Positions 34,487 to 42,905 of a stretch of 64,000 bases of DNA are shown here, in pieces; positions within the stretch are counted from its first letter, which is position 1; each line of letters begins with the position of its first letter. The position numbers were made by a program, and so were the translations under genes. This stretch comes from Bradyrhizobium sp. CCBAU 53340 (GTDB lineage Bacteria; Pseudomonadota; Alphaproteobacteria; Rhizobiales; Xanthobacteraceae). Location: positions 2,604,001 to 2,668,000 of the forward strand of contig NZ_CP030055.1 of assembly GCF_015291645.1 (NCBI RefSeq), read 5' to 3'. A model generated the notes under the pieces. That model was given only the letters and a program-made list of their open reading frames with translations. It made no database searches and was not told where the DNA came from.

Positions 34487-34801
34487 GGGCCGGTCGGCCG
34501 GGCCTCATACTCCGTCATTGCGAGCGCAGCGAAGCAATCCAGAATCTTTCCGCGGACGGCAGTCTGGATTGCTTCGCTGCGCTCGCAATGACGGGGAGAG
34601 GGCGGAATTCTTGCCGAGATAGTTACCGGTATCTCGCGACCACAGTCCCCCACCCGCCGGCCAACCCCCCGTTAAATATGGACTTTTACCATATCCCCGC
34701 GACTGAGGGCCGCAGCCCCGGGTTCCGAAACCGGCTTCCTTTTTGGTGAAGGCTGCCCATGTTACTGGCACGTCCCCATGCCGGGGATTTGGGAAACGAA
34801 C
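34487..34801. other. Gap with a repeat, upstream of the Tim44-like gene
   Basis: The left third is a REP-like element. The right part has a short palindrome ATATGG/CCATAT around 34678-34694, and TGGCACG near 34765, which lacks a correctly spaced -12 GC. The promoter of the Tim44-like gene was not identified. Confidence 0.35.
34512..34594. repeat. Palindromic intergenic repeat (GTCATTGCGAGCG type)
   Basis: CGTCATTGCGAGCGCAGCG followed by AAGCAATCCAGA pairs with TCTGGATTGCTT followed by CGCTGCGCTCGCAATGACG, with about 20 bases of loop. A second copy of the same subtype lies at 44619-44697. Confidence 0.9.
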
Positions 34802-35782
34802 ATGAATTTCTCGCAATGGTCCCGCAGTCTCGTGAAGACGATTGCCGTCGTCCTGGCGCTCGCGCTGCCGACGGCACTGGCGGTCTCCTCCGCTGACGCC
34901 CGCGTCGGCGGCGGCTTCTCGTCGGGTTCGCGCGGTTCGCGGACTTTCTCGGCCCCGCCGTCGACCACGACCGCGCCGGGCTCGACCTCGCAATTCAACC
35001 GCACCTATAGCCAGCCCGGCGCCGGCATGAACACGACCGCGCCTTCGCGCGGCGGCCTGTTCGGCCGCGGCGGCGGTTTCCTGGGTGGCCTTGCGGCCGG
35101 CTTCCTCGGCGCGGGCTTGTTCGGCATGCTGTTCGGTGGCGGCCTGTTCGGCGGCCTCGGCGGCCTGTCGTCGATCCTGGGCCTGATCATCCAGATCGTG
35201 CTCGTCGTGTTCGTGGTGCGGCTGGCGATGTCCTGGTGGCAGCGCCGCAATTCGCCGCAATCGGCCTATGCCGGTGCGGCACCGCAGACGGACTATCGCA
35301 GCGGCCTCGGTGGCGGTCTTGGCTCTGGTCTTGGCTCTGGTCTCGGCAGTGGCTTCGGCTTCGGCGCCAACAATGCGCCGCTCGAGATCAAGCCTGCTGA
35401 CTACGAGGCGTTCGAGCGCCTGCTTGGCGACATCCAGTCTGCGTGGTCGAACGAGGACGTCGCAAGGCTGCATACGCTCGCGACGCCGGAAATGGTCTCC
35501 TATTTCGAGCAGGACCTTGCCCAGAACCGCGCGCGCAATGCGGTCAACAAGGTGACCAACGTCAAGCTGTTGCAGGGCGACCTCGCGGAAGCCTGGCGTG
35601 AAGGCGAGACCGACTACGCCACGGTGGCGATGCGCTTTGCGCTCACCGACAAGACGGTCGACCGCAACACCGGCGCGATCGTCGCCGGCAGCGAGCAGCC
35701 GGGCGAAGTCACCGAAGTCTGGACCTTCGCCCGCCGCCAGGGCAGCCCCTGGGAATTGTCGGCGATCCAGCAGACCAACTGA
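34802..35782 (+). CDS. Tim44-like domain membrane protein
   Basis: The protein is 326 residues. It has a signal peptide (VVLALALPTALAVSSADA), a Gly/Ser-rich region with GGGLFGGLGG repeats, one or two membrane segments (about 115-145, SSILGLIIQIVLVVFVVRLAMSWW), short GLGS tandem repeats and a C-terminal Tim44-like domain (about 195-325: ADYEAFERLLGDIQSAWSNEDVARLHTLATPEMVSYFEQDL). Bacterial Tim44-like proteins are conserved membrane proteins of uncertain role. The start ATG at 34802 follows GGGAAACGAAC. Confidence 0.85.
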   Translation: MNFSQWSRSLVKTIAVVLALALPTALAVSSADARVGGGFSSGSRGSRTFSAPPSTTTAPGSTSQFNRTYSQPGAGMNTTAPSRGGLFGRGGGFLGGLAAGFLGAGLFGMLFGGGLFGGLGGLSSILGLIIQIVLVVFVVRLAMSWWQRRNSPQSAYAGAAPQTDYRSGLGGGLGSGLGSGLGSGFGFGANNAPLEIKPADYEAFERLLGDIQSAWSNEDVARLHTLATPEMVSYFEQDLAQNRARNAVNKVTNVKLLQGDLAEAWREGETDYATVAMRFALTDKTVDRNTGAIVAGSEQPGEVTEVWTFARRQGSPWELSAIQQTN

Positions 35783-35805
35783 TCGCACGTTAGAACAACG
35801 AACGA

Positions 35806-35840
35806 GGGCGTCGTGCTTCGGCACGGCGCCCTTTTTCTTT
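35806..35840 (+). terminator. Intrinsic terminator of the Tim44-like gene
   Basis: GGGCGTCGTGC pairs with GCACGGCGCCC, with one wobble pair, around a TTCG tetraloop, followed by TTTTTCTTT. Confidence 0.9.
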
Positions 35841-35953
35841 GAGCCGCTGATGTCCCGATACGGCCGACCATTTTGCGGGAAGCACTTAATTGCTTGTTGC
35901 CCACGCCGCGCTCCCGCAATTTCGCGCCATCCGGCTGTAGAAGGAGATATTCG

Positions 35954-37339
35954 GTGAGCCAGTCTGTCGCGCGCTCCAGGACAAATCACGACAACGCCGC
36001 CAGGAATTCGTCCCGGCCGCTGGAGGCGATCGAAGCCGCGTATGACCGGATCGAGGCCGAGCGCGACCGCAATTGCTGGATCCATCTGCGCCCGCGGGAG
36101 GAGGCACTCGAAATATGCCGCAAGCTCGTGGCGCGGGCGCGGACGGGCGAACATCTTCCGCTGCTCGGCATTCCCTTTGGAGTGAAGGACAATATCGATG
36201 TCGAGGGCATGCCGACCACTGCGGCATGCCCGGCGTTCAGTTACACGCCCTGGCAGTCTGCGCACAGCGTCGAGCGCCTCACCGCGGCCGGCGCAATTTG
36301 CCTCGGAAAGACCAACCTCGATCAGTTCGCCACAGGCCTGTCCGGCGCGCGTTCGCCCTACGGCCCCTGCGCCTCGGTCGCCGATGCGCGCTATGTTTCG
36401 GGCGGCTCGAGTTCAGGATCGGCGGTCGCCGTGGCGGCCGGGCACGTCGTGTTCGCGCTCGGCACCGACACCGGCGGGTCCGGCCGCATTCCGGCCGGCT
36501 TCAACAACATCGTCGGAATCAAGCCGACCATCGGGCTGGTGTCGTCACGCGGGCTGGTGCCGAATTGCCCGACGATCGATTGCGTTTCGGTGTTCTGCAA
36601 CAGCGTCAGCGATGGCGAGGCGATCCTCGACATTATCGAAGGGTTCGATTTCGAGGATCCCTACAGCCGCCCGCCCAGGGCCTCCTCGTTCGCCAGCGGA
36701 GCGATGCAATCGTTCCGCTTCGGCCGCATTGCGCCAGCCGATCTCGAATGCTTCGGCATGCCGGAATGCGGCGAGCTCTATGAGCGGGCCTGCGAGCGTT
36801 TCGCGCAGCTCGGAGGAACGGCTGTTGAGGTGGACTTCGCCCCGTTCCGCCAGGCCGGGGAGTTGATGTTCAGCGGACCCTGGGTGGCGGAGCGGCACTC
36901 GGCCATCGCTTCGCTGATGGACATCGAGTCAGGCTCTCTGCTCGATGTCACCAGGACGGTGTTGGGCTCAGCCGCGGGCTATTCGGCGATCGACACGTTC
37001 GGTGCCATTCACCGATTGCACCGGCTTCGCCGCAACGTCGAGGCGATCTTTGCGGGGATCGATGCGCTGGTGGTCCCGACCGCACCGCGGCCGTTCACGC
37101 TGGAGGAGATGCAGCGCGATCCGATCACCCTGAACAATCGCCTCGGCTACTACTCGTACTTTGCCAATCTGCTCGATCTCTGCGGCGTGGCGGTTCCGAA
37201 CGCAAATTTGCCTGATGGCATGCCCATGGGCGTAACCCTGCTGGCGCCGGCCTGGCACGATCGCGTGCTGATCGGACTGGCGCGGCGGTTCGAGGCCGGT
37301 GCAGCTGATGCGGCGTTCGAATTGAAGCGCAGCGCCTGA
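35954..37339 (+). CDS. Amidase-signature enzyme, allophanate hydrolase-like
   Basis: The protein is 461 residues from a GTG start with an AAGGAGA site seven bases upstream. It has the amidase-signature triad: Lys about 78 (PFGVKDNIDV), cis-Ser about 152 (SGGSSSGS) and nucleophile Ser about 176 (DTGGSGRIPAG). The wording GSGRIPAGFNNIVGIKPT and the length resemble the amidase domain of allophanate hydrolase (AtzF/DUR1,2 type), which splits allophanate to ammonia and CO2. The extra C-terminal domain of the full enzyme is missing, and no urea carboxylase gene is adjacent, so the substrate could be another amide. Confidence 0.8.
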   Translation: MSQSVARSRTNHDNAARNSSRPLEAIEAAYDRIEAERDRNCWIHLRPREEALEICRKLVARARTGEHLPLLGIPFGVKDNIDVEGMPTTAACPAFSYTPWQSAHSVERLTAAGAICLGKTNLDQFATGLSGARSPYGPCASVADARYVSGGSSSGSAVAVAAGHVVFALGTDTGGSGRIPAGFNNIVGIKPTIGLVSSRGLVPNCPTIDCVSVFCNSVSDGEAILDIIEGFDFEDPYSRPPRASSFASGAMQSFRFGRIAPADLECFGMPECGELYERACERFAQLGGTAVEVDFAPFRQAGELMFSGPWVAERHSAIASLMDIESGSLLDVTRTVLGSAAGYSAIDTFGAIHRLHRLRRNVEAIFAGIDALVVPTAPRPFTLEEMQRDPITLNNRLGYYSYFANLLDLCGVAVPNANLPDGMPMGVTLLAPAWHDRVLIGLARRFEAGAADAAFELKRSA

Positions 37340-37349
37340 AGGGCGGAGA

Positions 37350-38102
37350 TCATTCCATCTCCTGCCCGAGCGTCGAAAGATCCAGGATCGAGATCACGGA
37401 TCGGTCGTACCTGATCACACCTTCCTCCTGGAGCCGCGCGAGCTGCACGGTCACCCATTGGCGGGTGGACCCGATGAGATTGGCGAGATCGCCATGGGTA
37501 AACGGCATGCCGACGACGATCTCGTTGTCGCGCTTCACGCCGTAGACATGCGACAGGAAGATCAGCAGGCTATGCAGCCGCTCGGTCACCGAGCGCGTCC
37601 CGAGCATCTGGGCCATCGCCGAATAGCAGCGCGCCTTGAACGCCAGCGCGTCCAGCAAGGCGACGGCGATCGCCGGCGATTCCAGCGCAAGCCGCCGCAG
37701 CGCCGGTCCGGGCATGAAGGTCAGCCGGCTGCGTTCGGCCGCAACCGATGTCCACATGTGCGGGCCCGTTCCGAAGATGTCGGGACCGCCGACGAAGTTG
37801 CCGGGAAACCAGTAGGCGAGGGTGACCTCGCGCCCCGACGGCGCCGCATAATAGCTGCGGATGCGTCCCTCGCTGATCAAATAGATCCCGGCCTGTGCAT
37901 CGCCCTGGGACCAGACCAGTTGGCCTGGTTCCAGCACCTTCTCGCGTCCGATCGCACGCAGGCGATTGCGATCGGCCCGATCGAGGCCGTCGAGCAAGCC
38001 AGGCAGCGGCCTGACGAGGTCGTCCGACTCAGCCAGCATCACACCCGCCGCTATCGCGCTGTTCGCCCTGTGCATGGCCGGCTCCGCTGTGAGACCCGGC
38101 AT
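37350..38102 (-). CDS. Crp/Fnr-family transcriptional regulator
   Basis: This 250-residue protein has a cyclic-nucleotide-binding-like beta barrel (about 45-150: VLEPGQLVWSQGDAQAGIYLISEGRIRSYYAAPSGRE) and a C-terminal winged helix (FTHGDLANLIGSTRQWVTVQLARLQEEGVI). No N-terminal Cys cluster for an Fnr iron-sulfur site is present. It lies 10 bases beyond the end of the converging amidase gene and about 55 bases upstream of the ABC transporter end. It may control the amidase or transporter (inference). Confidence 0.87.
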   Translation of the reverse strand: MPGLTAEPAMHRANSAIAAGVMLAESDDLVRPLPGLLDGLDRADRNRLRAIGREKVLEPGQLVWSQGDAQAGIYLISEGRIRSYYAAPSGREVTLAYWFPGNFVGGPDIFGTGPHMWTSVAAERSRLTFMPGPALRRLALESPAIAVALLDALAFKARCYSAMAQMLGTRSVTERLHSLLIFLSHVYGVKRDNEIVVGMPFTHGDLANLIGSTRQWVTVQLARLQEEGVIRYDRSVISILDLSTLGQEME

Positions 38103-38156
38103 CTATTATTCAAGAACCATGCCAGCGCGCTGCGGCCCCTCCCTTGATTGGCGCGA

Positions 38157-39017
38157 TCAGCTCGCGTCCGACTGGTTGAACGCCCGCAACCCTTCGGCGC
38201 GGATGACGTCGAGACAATCCTTCTTGAGGGAAAGATAGGATGGTTCGACCATGATGGAGCTCGAGCGCGGGCGCGGCAGCTTGACCGCGACCTCGCGCAG
38301 GATGCGGCCGGGTCCTGCGCTCATGATGAGAACGCGGTCGGCCAGCACGATGGCTTCATCGATGTCATGGGTGACGAACACGATCGTCGCCTTGATCCGG
38401 TCGCGCAGCTCCAGCAGATTGTCCTGCATCACCGCCCGGGTCTGCGCGTCGAGGGCCCCGAACGGCTCGTCCATCAGCAGCACCCGGGGTCGATTGGCCA
38501 GCGCCCGCGCGATCGCCACGCGCTGCTGCATGCCGCCGGACAGCGTGTTCGGATAGGCGTCGGCAAAGCGCTTGAGGCCGATCATCGCGATCAGATCGTC
38601 GGCGATGGCATTCGCCTCCTTGGCGGACTTCCCAAGCATCCTGGGGCCGTGCGCGATGTTCCTGCGGACGGACTTCCAGGGGAAGAGATGCGGCTGCTGA
38701 AACACCATGCCGACGTCGGGACGCGGACGCTCGACACGCGCGCCTTCCACCAGGATGTCGCCTTCGAACGGCACTTCCAGTCCGGCGATCGTGTTGAGCA
38801 CCGTCGACTTGCCGCAGCCGGAGGGGCCGACGATGCAGACGAACTCGCCTGCTGCCACGTCAAAGGACACGCGATCCACCGCGATGGTCTGCCCGCGCTT
38901 GGTGTCGAATACGATGCTGAGGTTCGAGACCTGAATGGCCGGTTGTTTCGGCGCCGCCTCGGCGGAGGCTGGCGGATTTGCCAGAGCCAGTTTCATGATC
39001 GACCGGGGTCCCGACAT
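38157..39017 (-). CDS. ABC transporter ATP-binding protein (SsuB/TauB-like)
   Basis: This protein of about 286 residues has Walker A GPSGCGKST, Q-loop VFQQPHLFPWKSV, signature LSGGMQQRVAIARAL, Walker B RVLLMDEPFGALD and H-loop FVTHDIDEA. This matches the nitrate/sulfonate/taurine importer group. The ATG at 39017 overlaps the permease stop (TGATG); ATG 38996 is an alternative. It is the third gene of the binding protein-permease-ATPase operon. The final about 40 residues are typical of SsuB-like proteins. Confidence 0.88.
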   Translation of the reverse strand: MSGPRSIMKLALANPPASAEAAPKQPAIQVSNLSIVFDTKRGQTIAVDRVSFDVAAGEFVCIVGPSGCGKSTVLNTIAGLEVPFEGDILVEGARVERPRPDVGMVFQQPHLFPWKSVRRNIAHGPRMLGKSAKEANAIADDLIAMIGLKRFADAYPNTLSGGMQQRVAIARALANRPRVLLMDEPFGALDAQTRAVMQDNLLELRDRIKATIVFVTHDIDEAIVLADRVLIMSAGPGRILREVAVKLPRPRSSSIMVEPSYLSLKKDCLDVIRAEGLRAFNQSDAS

Positions 39018-39835
39018 CAACGCCACCAGACAGTACGTTCCGCAACAAGCGCAAACAGCCGGTCGGCAACGAACGAAATCACCCCGAGCGCGGCGAGCCC
39101 GCCCATGACCTGGCCGGTCTGCAAATTCTGCTGCGCAATCTCGATCCGGTAGACGATGCCGGCGAACGCGCCTGCAAGCTCGGCCGCGACGAGCGTGTAA
39201 AAGGAGATGCTGACGGCGGTGCGCAAGCCGACCACGATGTAGGGCAGCGCGCCCAGCAGCACGATCTCCTGAAGCATCTGCCGCCGCGGCGTGCCGAGCA
39301 TCAACGCCGCACGGATCAGGCCGCGGTCCACCTTCTGCACGCCGATATGGGTCGAGAGCCACACCGTGAAGAACACGCCCCATACGACGAGGAACAGTTT
39401 GCCCGCCTCCGACAGGCCGAACCAGAGGATGACGATCGGCACGAAAGCGATCGGCGGAATTGGCCGCAGGATATGAAAGAGCGGCGACAGCAGGCTTGAA
39501 ACAACCGGGAATTGGCCGGTGAGGATACCAAGCAGGATGCCGAGCGTACCTCCCACGATAAACCCGGTGGTGACGCGGAAGAGGCTGGCCGAGAGATCAC
39601 CAAGGAACTGCCCGCTGCGTATCCACTCAAGGACAGCCGCAGCAACCACCGTCGGCGGCGGAAACAGCACCATGTTGACGGCCCCGGAACGGGAGACCAG
39701 TTCCCAGAGGCCGACGAACAACGGAAGCGACAGCGCCCCGACCAGAATGTTGAGGCGGCGAAGACGGGCTGGATCGCGCCGCCGATTGCGACGGTCAGTG
39801 CGCGGAGCAATCTCTTCTGATGTGCCGTCCTGCAT
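39017..39835 (-). CDS. ABC transporter permease (SsuC/TauC-like)
   Basis: This protein of about 272 residues has six predicted membrane segments and the EAA-type loop RAALMLGTPRRQMLQEIVLLGALPYIVVGLR, followed by AAELAGAFAGIVYRIE. A basic N-terminal tail precedes the first helix. It belongs to the sulfonate/nitrate/taurine permease group. ATG 39835 is chosen, 15 bases after the binding-protein stop; a GTG at 39859 overlapping that stop is possible. Confidence 0.87.
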   Translation of the reverse strand: MQDGTSEEIAPRTDRRNRRRDPARLRRLNILVGALSLPLFVGLWELVSRSGAVNMVLFPPPTVVAAAVLEWIRSGQFLGDLSASLFRVTTGFIVGGTLGILLGILTGQFPVVSSLLSPLFHILRPIPPIAFVPIVILWFGLSEAGKLFLVVWGVFFTVWLSTHIGVQKVDRGLIRAALMLGTPRRQMLQEIVLLGALPYIVVGLRTAVSISFYTLVAAELAGAFAGIVYRIEIAQQNLQTGQVMGGLAALGVISFVADRLFALVAERTVWWR

Positions 39836-39849
39836 GGTTGTGCGGGTGC

Positions 39850-40851
39850 CTATTTCCACGACAGGGTGACGCGTTCGGGGGCGACCTTCTTCAGCGGCTC
39901 GGTGACCACGACCTTGCTGAAGTCGGGCATCACAGCTCCCGGAGGATGATTGCCGCTCTCAAGGCGCCATGCGGAGTGGGTCTTGAGGATCTCGATCAGC
40001 CGATCATCGAGACGTACATGGTAGACATAGTCGGTCCAGATGGGCGCGAGTTCGTCCCGCTTCATGTCGACCGCCTCCGCCACCACCGTGATCGCGTCGT
40101 CCGGATGTGCCTTCATCCAGACCTCGGCATCGATCAGTGCGGCGATGAACTTCTCGACCAGCGCGGGGTTGGCGTCCAGATAGGACCTCATGACCACGAT
40201 GTTGAACGTCTCGGAGTAGGTGCCTGAAGTATCGAGCTCGGCGACGGCTTCGCCCAGGGCCTTCTTCGCGTTGGCGATGTGGGGCTCCCAGGTGTCGATC
40301 GCGTCGATGCTTCCTGCTGCAAGTGCCGGCAGCATCTCCTGCGGCCGCAGGTTGACGAGGGTGACATCCATGGCCGTCAATCCAGCCGACGTCAGCAAGG
40401 TCGCCGTGTAGACCTCGCTGCCGGTGCCGGCGGTGAATCCGATTCGCTTGCCGCGAAGATCGGCCTTGGCCTTGATGCCGGCCTTGGCCGCGACGACCGT
40501 CTTGAGGTCGGAATATTCCATGCCGGCGACGAAGGCGATGGGCTGGCCAGCCATCGCTGAAGCGGTGACCGGCGCCTCCGCCGTCGTCGCGATGTCGGCG
40601 CCGCCCCCGACCACGGTGTCCAGGCATTGCTTGCCGGATGTGAAGTTCGAGACCGTGATGTCCAGTCCGTGCTTCTCGAAAATCCCTTTCGATTTGGCGA
40701 CGATGGCAATGCCCGAGATCGGTCCGAGGTTTTGCGCAAGCCGGGCTTTGAGCAATTCCGCGGCCGAGGCGCAGCCTGGACTGATGGCAAGGCAGCAAAG
40801 CGCCGCATAGCCGGCAATTGCTGCGATTGGGCGGACGGTGTTCCTGCGCAT
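39850..40851 (-). CDS. ABC transporter substrate-binding protein (SsuA/TauA/NMT1-like)
   Basis: The protein is 333 residues with a signal peptide (AIAGYAALCCLAISPGCASAAE). It then has the type 2 binding fold: GPISGIAIVAKSKGIFEKHGLDITV, a GGADIATTAEAPV loop, DLRGKRIGFTAGTGSEVY and SIDAIDTWEPHI. The ligand is not identifiable; relatives bind sulfonates, nitrate, thiamine precursors or aromatic acids. The start at 40851 has GGGGAGA upstream. The nearby amidase and Crp/Fnr gene suggest a nitrogen compound (inference). Confidence 0.87.
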   Translation of the reverse strand: MRRNTVRPIAAIAGYAALCCLAISPGCASAAELLKARLAQNLGPISGIAIVAKSKGIFEKHGLDITVSNFTSGKQCLDTVVGGGADIATTAEAPVTASAMAGQPIAFVAGMEYSDLKTVVAAKAGIKAKADLRGKRIGFTAGTGSEVYTATLLTSAGLTAMDVTLVNLRPQEMLPALAAGSIDAIDTWEPHIANAKKALGEAVAELDTSGTYSETFNIVVMRSYLDANPALVEKFIAALIDAEVWMKAHPDDAITVVAEAVDMKRDELAPIWTDYVYHVRLDDRLIEILKTHSAWRLESGNHPPGAVMPDFSKVVVTEPLKKVAPERVTLSWK

Positions 40852-41140
40852 GACGATCTCCCCTCGCGCCGCGCCCGGCGGCAGCCCCGATGTGATCGCG
40901 GAGACCGCCCTGAACGGTTCCGCCACAGACCCCGCGTCCTCCCCTGACCAATCGCTTGAGGATCGGCCTCTATTGGCATGCTCGCCCGGCGCCACGATCT
41001 CGGGAAGCAATTAATCGACACGGCTTTTCGGGCGACCGGCGTGATGGGGTGTCGGCAAGGCGGCTTCCGTCTCGTCCTGACGGAACCTTCGGCCGCGTGC
41101 TACATTGGGTCCGTCGCTTCCACGCTCACGGACTCCTCCC
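40852..41140. other. Divergent gap between the ABC operon and the glutathione transferase
   Basis: These 289 bases should hold the promoters of the two divergent units. Apart from the ribosome sites I see no clear operator, repeat or sigma-54 motif. Confidence 0.35.
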
Positions 41141-41848
41141 ATGAAATACGAGCTCTACTACTGGCCCGAGATCCAGGGCCGCGGCGAATATGTACGGCTG
41201 GCGCTGGAGGAGGCGGGGGCGGCTTATGTCGACGTCGCGCGCGCCCCCCGTGGCTCGGCTGCGATGATGAGGATGATGGACGCCCACAAGGGCACACCGC
41301 CCTTCGCGCCGCCGTTCCTCAAAGCGGGAAAACTCGTGATCGGCCAGACCGCCAACATCCTGTTCTATCTTGGCGCCCGTCACGGACTTGCGCCAAAGAC
41401 GGAAGCCGGAAAGCTCTGGGTGCACCAGCTTCAACTGACCATCACCGATTTCGTGGTCGAGATCCACGACACCCATCATCCACTCGGGCCTTCGCTGTAC
41501 TACGAAGACCAGAAGCCGCCGGCGAAGAAGCGCACCGCCGAATTCTGGGACGAGCGCGTGCCGAAATATCTCGGCTATTTCGAGCGGCTTCTCGACGGCA
41601 ATGGCGGCGCCTATGTCACCGGCCGCCGGCTGACTTACGTCGATCTCTCGCTGTTCCAGATCGTCGATGGGCTGCGCTATGCTTTCCCGAAGCGCATGAA
41701 GGCATTCGAGAAGAATATCCGCGGCCTCGTTGATCTGCACGGCCGGGTCGCGGCGCGGCCGAACATCAAGGCCTATCTTGCAAGCGAGCGCCGCATTGCC
41801 TTCAACGAGCAGGGCATTTTCCGGCACTATCGCGAGCTGGATGATTAA
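41141..41848 (+). CDS. Glutathione S-transferase family protein
   Basis: This 235-residue protein has an N-terminal thioredoxin-like domain (YELYYWPEIQGRGEYVRLALEEAGAAYVDVAR; IGQTANILFYLG with the glutathione-binding residues after a non-standard PF segment) and an all-helical C-terminal domain (LTYVDLSLFQIVDGLRYAFPKRM). It resembles class sigma or alpha-like bacterial GSTs with Tyr near the start as possible catalytic residue. The start ATG follows CTCCTCCC, without a strong ribosome site. Confidence 0.85.
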   Translation: MKYELYYWPEIQGRGEYVRLALEEAGAAYVDVARAPRGSAAMMRMMDAHKGTPPFAPPFLKAGKLVIGQTANILFYLGARHGLAPKTEAGKLWVHQLQLTITDFVVEIHDTHHPLGPSLYYEDQKPPAKKRTAEFWDERVPKYLGYFERLLDGNGGAYVTGRRLTYVDLSLFQIVDGLRYAFPKRMKAFEKNIRGLVDLHGRVAARPNIKAYLASERRIAFNEQGIFRHYRELDD

Positions 41849-42152
41849 CCGGTCGGAGCGGAAGCTGGCGGCAGCCTCCGCTCCGGACCGGCGTCTTCTG
41901 GCGCGATCGATCGCCCAAAGAGGTCATGGCTTCCGACCGGCTGCACGCGTGCCGAGCCGGATCGATCATCCGAGCGATCGTGAACGGACGAGAAATCATG
42001 CTCGTCGGGGCATGGGGGCTTGCAGAACATCGTCGCCTCTCGCCTCGTGCATCCGGACCGGACTAGCGTGCAGGTGCGGGCCTTCTCTAGCGAGGCACGG
42101 CTCCCGCGGCGTCAGTCGATCGGAGGAGGGGCAACGCTTTTCCGGTGCGTTT
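41849..42152. other. Gap after the glutathione transferase
   Basis: These 304 bases carry a hairpin GGAGCGGA/TCCGCTCC near 41855-41885, a possible terminator without a T-run. The rest shows several GATCGATC-type short palindromes but no supported ORF. Confidence 0.4.
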
Positions 42153-42827
42153 TCACCACAGTCCGGGCAGCAGGCGATAGCGCACCCGCGCCGCATAATC
42201 GGCATAGCCTGACAGACCTGCAGTCAGCGTGCGCTCCTCGATGCGGATGCGGACCGCGAGCAGAACGAGGAAGAGCGGTGCGATCGCCAATCCCCACCAA
42301 GAGCCAAGGATCAGCGGCACGCCGGCAAAGAACAGGATCATGCCGCTGTACATGGGATGGCGGACATAGGCGTAAGGTCCGGTCGAGATCACGCGCTGCG
42401 CGCGCTCGGCCTGCAGCTTCACCACGGGTGCGGCGAACGAATTCTCGCGGAAGACCCACAATGTGAACAGCGTCGAGGCGAGCAACAGCACGAAGCCGAG
42501 GACCTGCCAGGCGACGTCCATGCTGGAGGCAAGATGGCGCCGGTCGAGCCCCATCGCGACGAGCCAGCCCAGCATCGCCACGATGAACGCAATCATGAAG
42601 ACCTTGTCGGCGGCGGGCTGGTCTTTCTGAAGAACGGGCCGCAGACGTTCGGCCAGAAGCGCCGGATCGATCCGGTAGAGCCACCAGCCGCAGAGCGGGC
42701 CGAGCAGGATAAAGGTGACAAGGAACACCCAGGCGCCGGCCCAATGCAACGTGCCGGCGGCCGCGAACAGCAGCACGCCCATTGCGGCGGTGAGGATCGT
42801 GTTCTGCAGCAGCAGGCGTGCGATCAT
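42153..42827 (-). CDS. Isoprenylcysteine carboxyl methyltransferase-like membrane protein
   Basis: This 224-residue polytopic protein has five or so membrane segments. The signature is ISTGPYAYVRHPMYSGMILFFAGVPLILGSWWGL followed by IEERTLTAGLSGYADYAARVRYRLLPGLW, that is the RHPxY and EE motifs of the ICMT/PEMT fold that binds S-adenosylmethionine. Bacterial substrates are largely unknown (lipids or small molecules). The neighbouring LuxR-type regulator is codirectional, ending 78 bases beyond its start. Confidence 0.85.
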   Translation of the reverse strand: MIARLLLQNTILTAAMGVLLFAAAGTLHWAGAWVFLVTFILLGPLCGWWLYRIDPALLAERLRPVLQKDQPAADKVFMIAFIVAMLGWLVAMGLDRRHLASSMDVAWQVLGFVLLLASTLFTLWVFRENSFAAPVVKLQAERAQRVISTGPYAYVRHPMYSGMILFFAGVPLILGSWWGLAIAPLFLVLLAVRIRIEERTLTAGLSGYADYAARVRYRLLPGLW

Positions 42828-42905
42828 GTTAGATGTGCTTCCCTTGCGCAGCGACGCATAGATAGCATGCTTCGGGCCAGTATGCGGCCGGTGCGAGGGT
42901 GCGCG

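Noticed and set aside
34762..34780. TGGCACG upstream of the Tim44-like gene as a sigma-54 promoter
   Set aside because: The -24 part is good but the GC falls at N11 rather than N10, and the gene is not a usual RpoN target.
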